Of a stretch of 6,537 nucleotides of DNA, positions 5,991-6,537 are shown one piece after another (position 1 is the stretch's first letter; each line of letters starts with the position of its first letter). The DNA lies in NCBI GenBank assembly GCA_034436375.1, contig DAOTVS010000073.1, positions 1 to 6,537 on the forward strand, given 5' to 3'. The position numbers were made by a program, and so were the translations under genes. This stretch comes from DAOTVS01 sp034436375 (GTDB taxonomy: Bacteria; Chloroflexota; Anaerolineae; SpSt-313). The notes under the pieces are model-generated. The model saw only the letters and a program-made list of their open reading frames with translations, made no database searches and was not told the origin of the DNA.

Positions 5991-6019
5991 GTATGACCGT
6001 AAAAAATATTCAGTCACAC
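5991..6019. promoter_or_regulatory. Candidate TetR-type operator overlapping the transcription start
   Basis: GTATGACCG (5991-5999) and CAGTCACAC (6011-6019) are inverted half-sites matching at 7 of 9 positions (GTRTGACYG), with a core TGAC...GTCA and an 11-base A/T-rich centre. It sits just downstream of the -10 box, where a bound repressor would block initiation. The first gene downstream encodes a TetR-family protein, so autorepression is the natural reading. This is inferred from position and symmetry. Confidence 0.5.
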
Positions 6020-6035
6020 AGAAGCAGGGTTGAGC

Positions 6036-6537
6036 ATGCCGAAAGCCTTTAGTGAACGTGAGAAAGAACTGATTCGCCAGCGCCTCCTGGAGCACGGCTA
6101 CAGGCTGTTTTCGGCCTATGGGCTCAAGAAAACCAACATCGAAGAAATCGCCAGGGCAGCCGGGATCTCAAAAGGGGCGTTCTATGGCTTCTACGAGTCT
6201 AAAGAGGCGCTTTTCATGGATGTCATTGAAGAGGCCGAAACCCGAGTCCGCCAGGAGCTCTTGGCGGTCATTGACCTGCCGGGGCCATCTCCCCGGGCCC
6301 GGCTGCTCGCCGTGCTGCAGAAAGCCTTTAGCCTTTTCGGGGCGATCCCTATCCTGCAGTTTCTGACGGGGAGTGATTATGACCTGCTCTTCCGCAGGGT
6401 TCCCCCAGAGAAGCTCCAGGAGCACCTGGCCAACGATCGCGCATTCTTCGAGGAGCTGACCGCCCGCTGCCGGAACGCGGGCATACCCATCCAGGCGCAG
6501 CCCGAGCTGATCACCCGCTTGGTGTACCCCCTCGTCC
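6036..6537 (+). CDS. TetR/AcrR-family transcriptional repressor, cut by the window edge
   Basis: The visible 167 codons start MPKAFSEREKELIRQRLLEH and have no stop before the window ends, so the gene is partial at its 3' end. Residues about 10-60 are a classic TetR N-terminal DNA-binding domain: a first helix ending GYRLFSAYGLKKT, then the helix-turn-helix IEEIARAAGISKGAFYGFY (36-54) followed by ESKEALF. The rest, from about 62, is the helical ligand-binding and dimerisation domain, whose sequence is variable and does not reveal the inducer. Family members are typically about 190-220 residues, so most of the protein is present. The ATG at 6036 is preceded by GCAGGG at 6024-6029, a modest ribosome binding site. 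Coding DNA here is visibly less GC-rich than in the serine hydrolase gene. Regulated genes may lie downstream, out of view. Confidence 0.92.
   Translation, partial: MPKAFSEREKELIRQRLLEHGYRLFSAYGLKKTNIEEIARAAGISKGAFYGFYESKEALFMDVIEEAETRVRQELLAVIDLPGPSPRARLLAVLQKAFSLFGAIPILQFLTGSDYDLLFRRVPPEKLQEHLANDRAFFEELTARCRNAGIPIQAQPELITRLVYPLV

Overview
The window is GC-rich bacterial chromosomal DNA. It carries one very large gene on the minus strand and three genes on the plus strand, the last cut by the window edge. From left to right these are a homodimer-type pyruvate:ferredoxin oxidoreductase (PFOR/NifJ, minus strand, positions 63-3680), a SxxK serine hydrolase of the class C beta-lactamase family (plus, 3927-5306), a small [4Fe-4S] ferredoxin (plus, 5644-5868) and the first 167 codons of a TetR/AcrR-family repressor (plus, 6036 to the end). 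The PFOR and single-cluster ferredoxin point to an anaerobe, facultative anaerobe or thermophile-type metabolism. The combination of high GC, this style of cytoplasmic serine hydrolase and roomy intergenic regions would fit Chloroflexota. That placement is an impression, not something the sequence proves.

PFOR and the serine hydrolase are divergently transcribed from a 246-base intergenic region holding one good sigma70-type promoter for each. The PFOR promoter has a perfect 12-bp palindrome at its probable transcription start. Between the serine hydrolase and the ferredoxin lie 337 bases without a gene. They contain a small hairpin, a striking perfect 38-bp inverted repeat with a 7-base loop, and a clean ferredoxin promoter. 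A strong hairpin follows the ferredoxin. The TetR gene then has its own consensus-like promoter, with an imperfect palindrome over the start site that looks like an autoregulatory operator. All four promoter calls have exactly 17 bp between -35 and -10.

Functionally, PFOR converts pyruvate and CoA to acetyl-CoA and CO2 and passes electrons to a ferredoxin. The small ferredoxin 2 kb away is a plausible partner, although it is separately transcribed on the other strand. The serine hydrolase and the TetR regulator have no visible functional link to these two; the TetR target may lie beyond the right edge. I see no RNA gene, CRISPR array, transposase or phage gene, and nothing that amounts to a new multi-gene system. 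The most unusual element is the 38-bp inverted repeat at 5410-5492.
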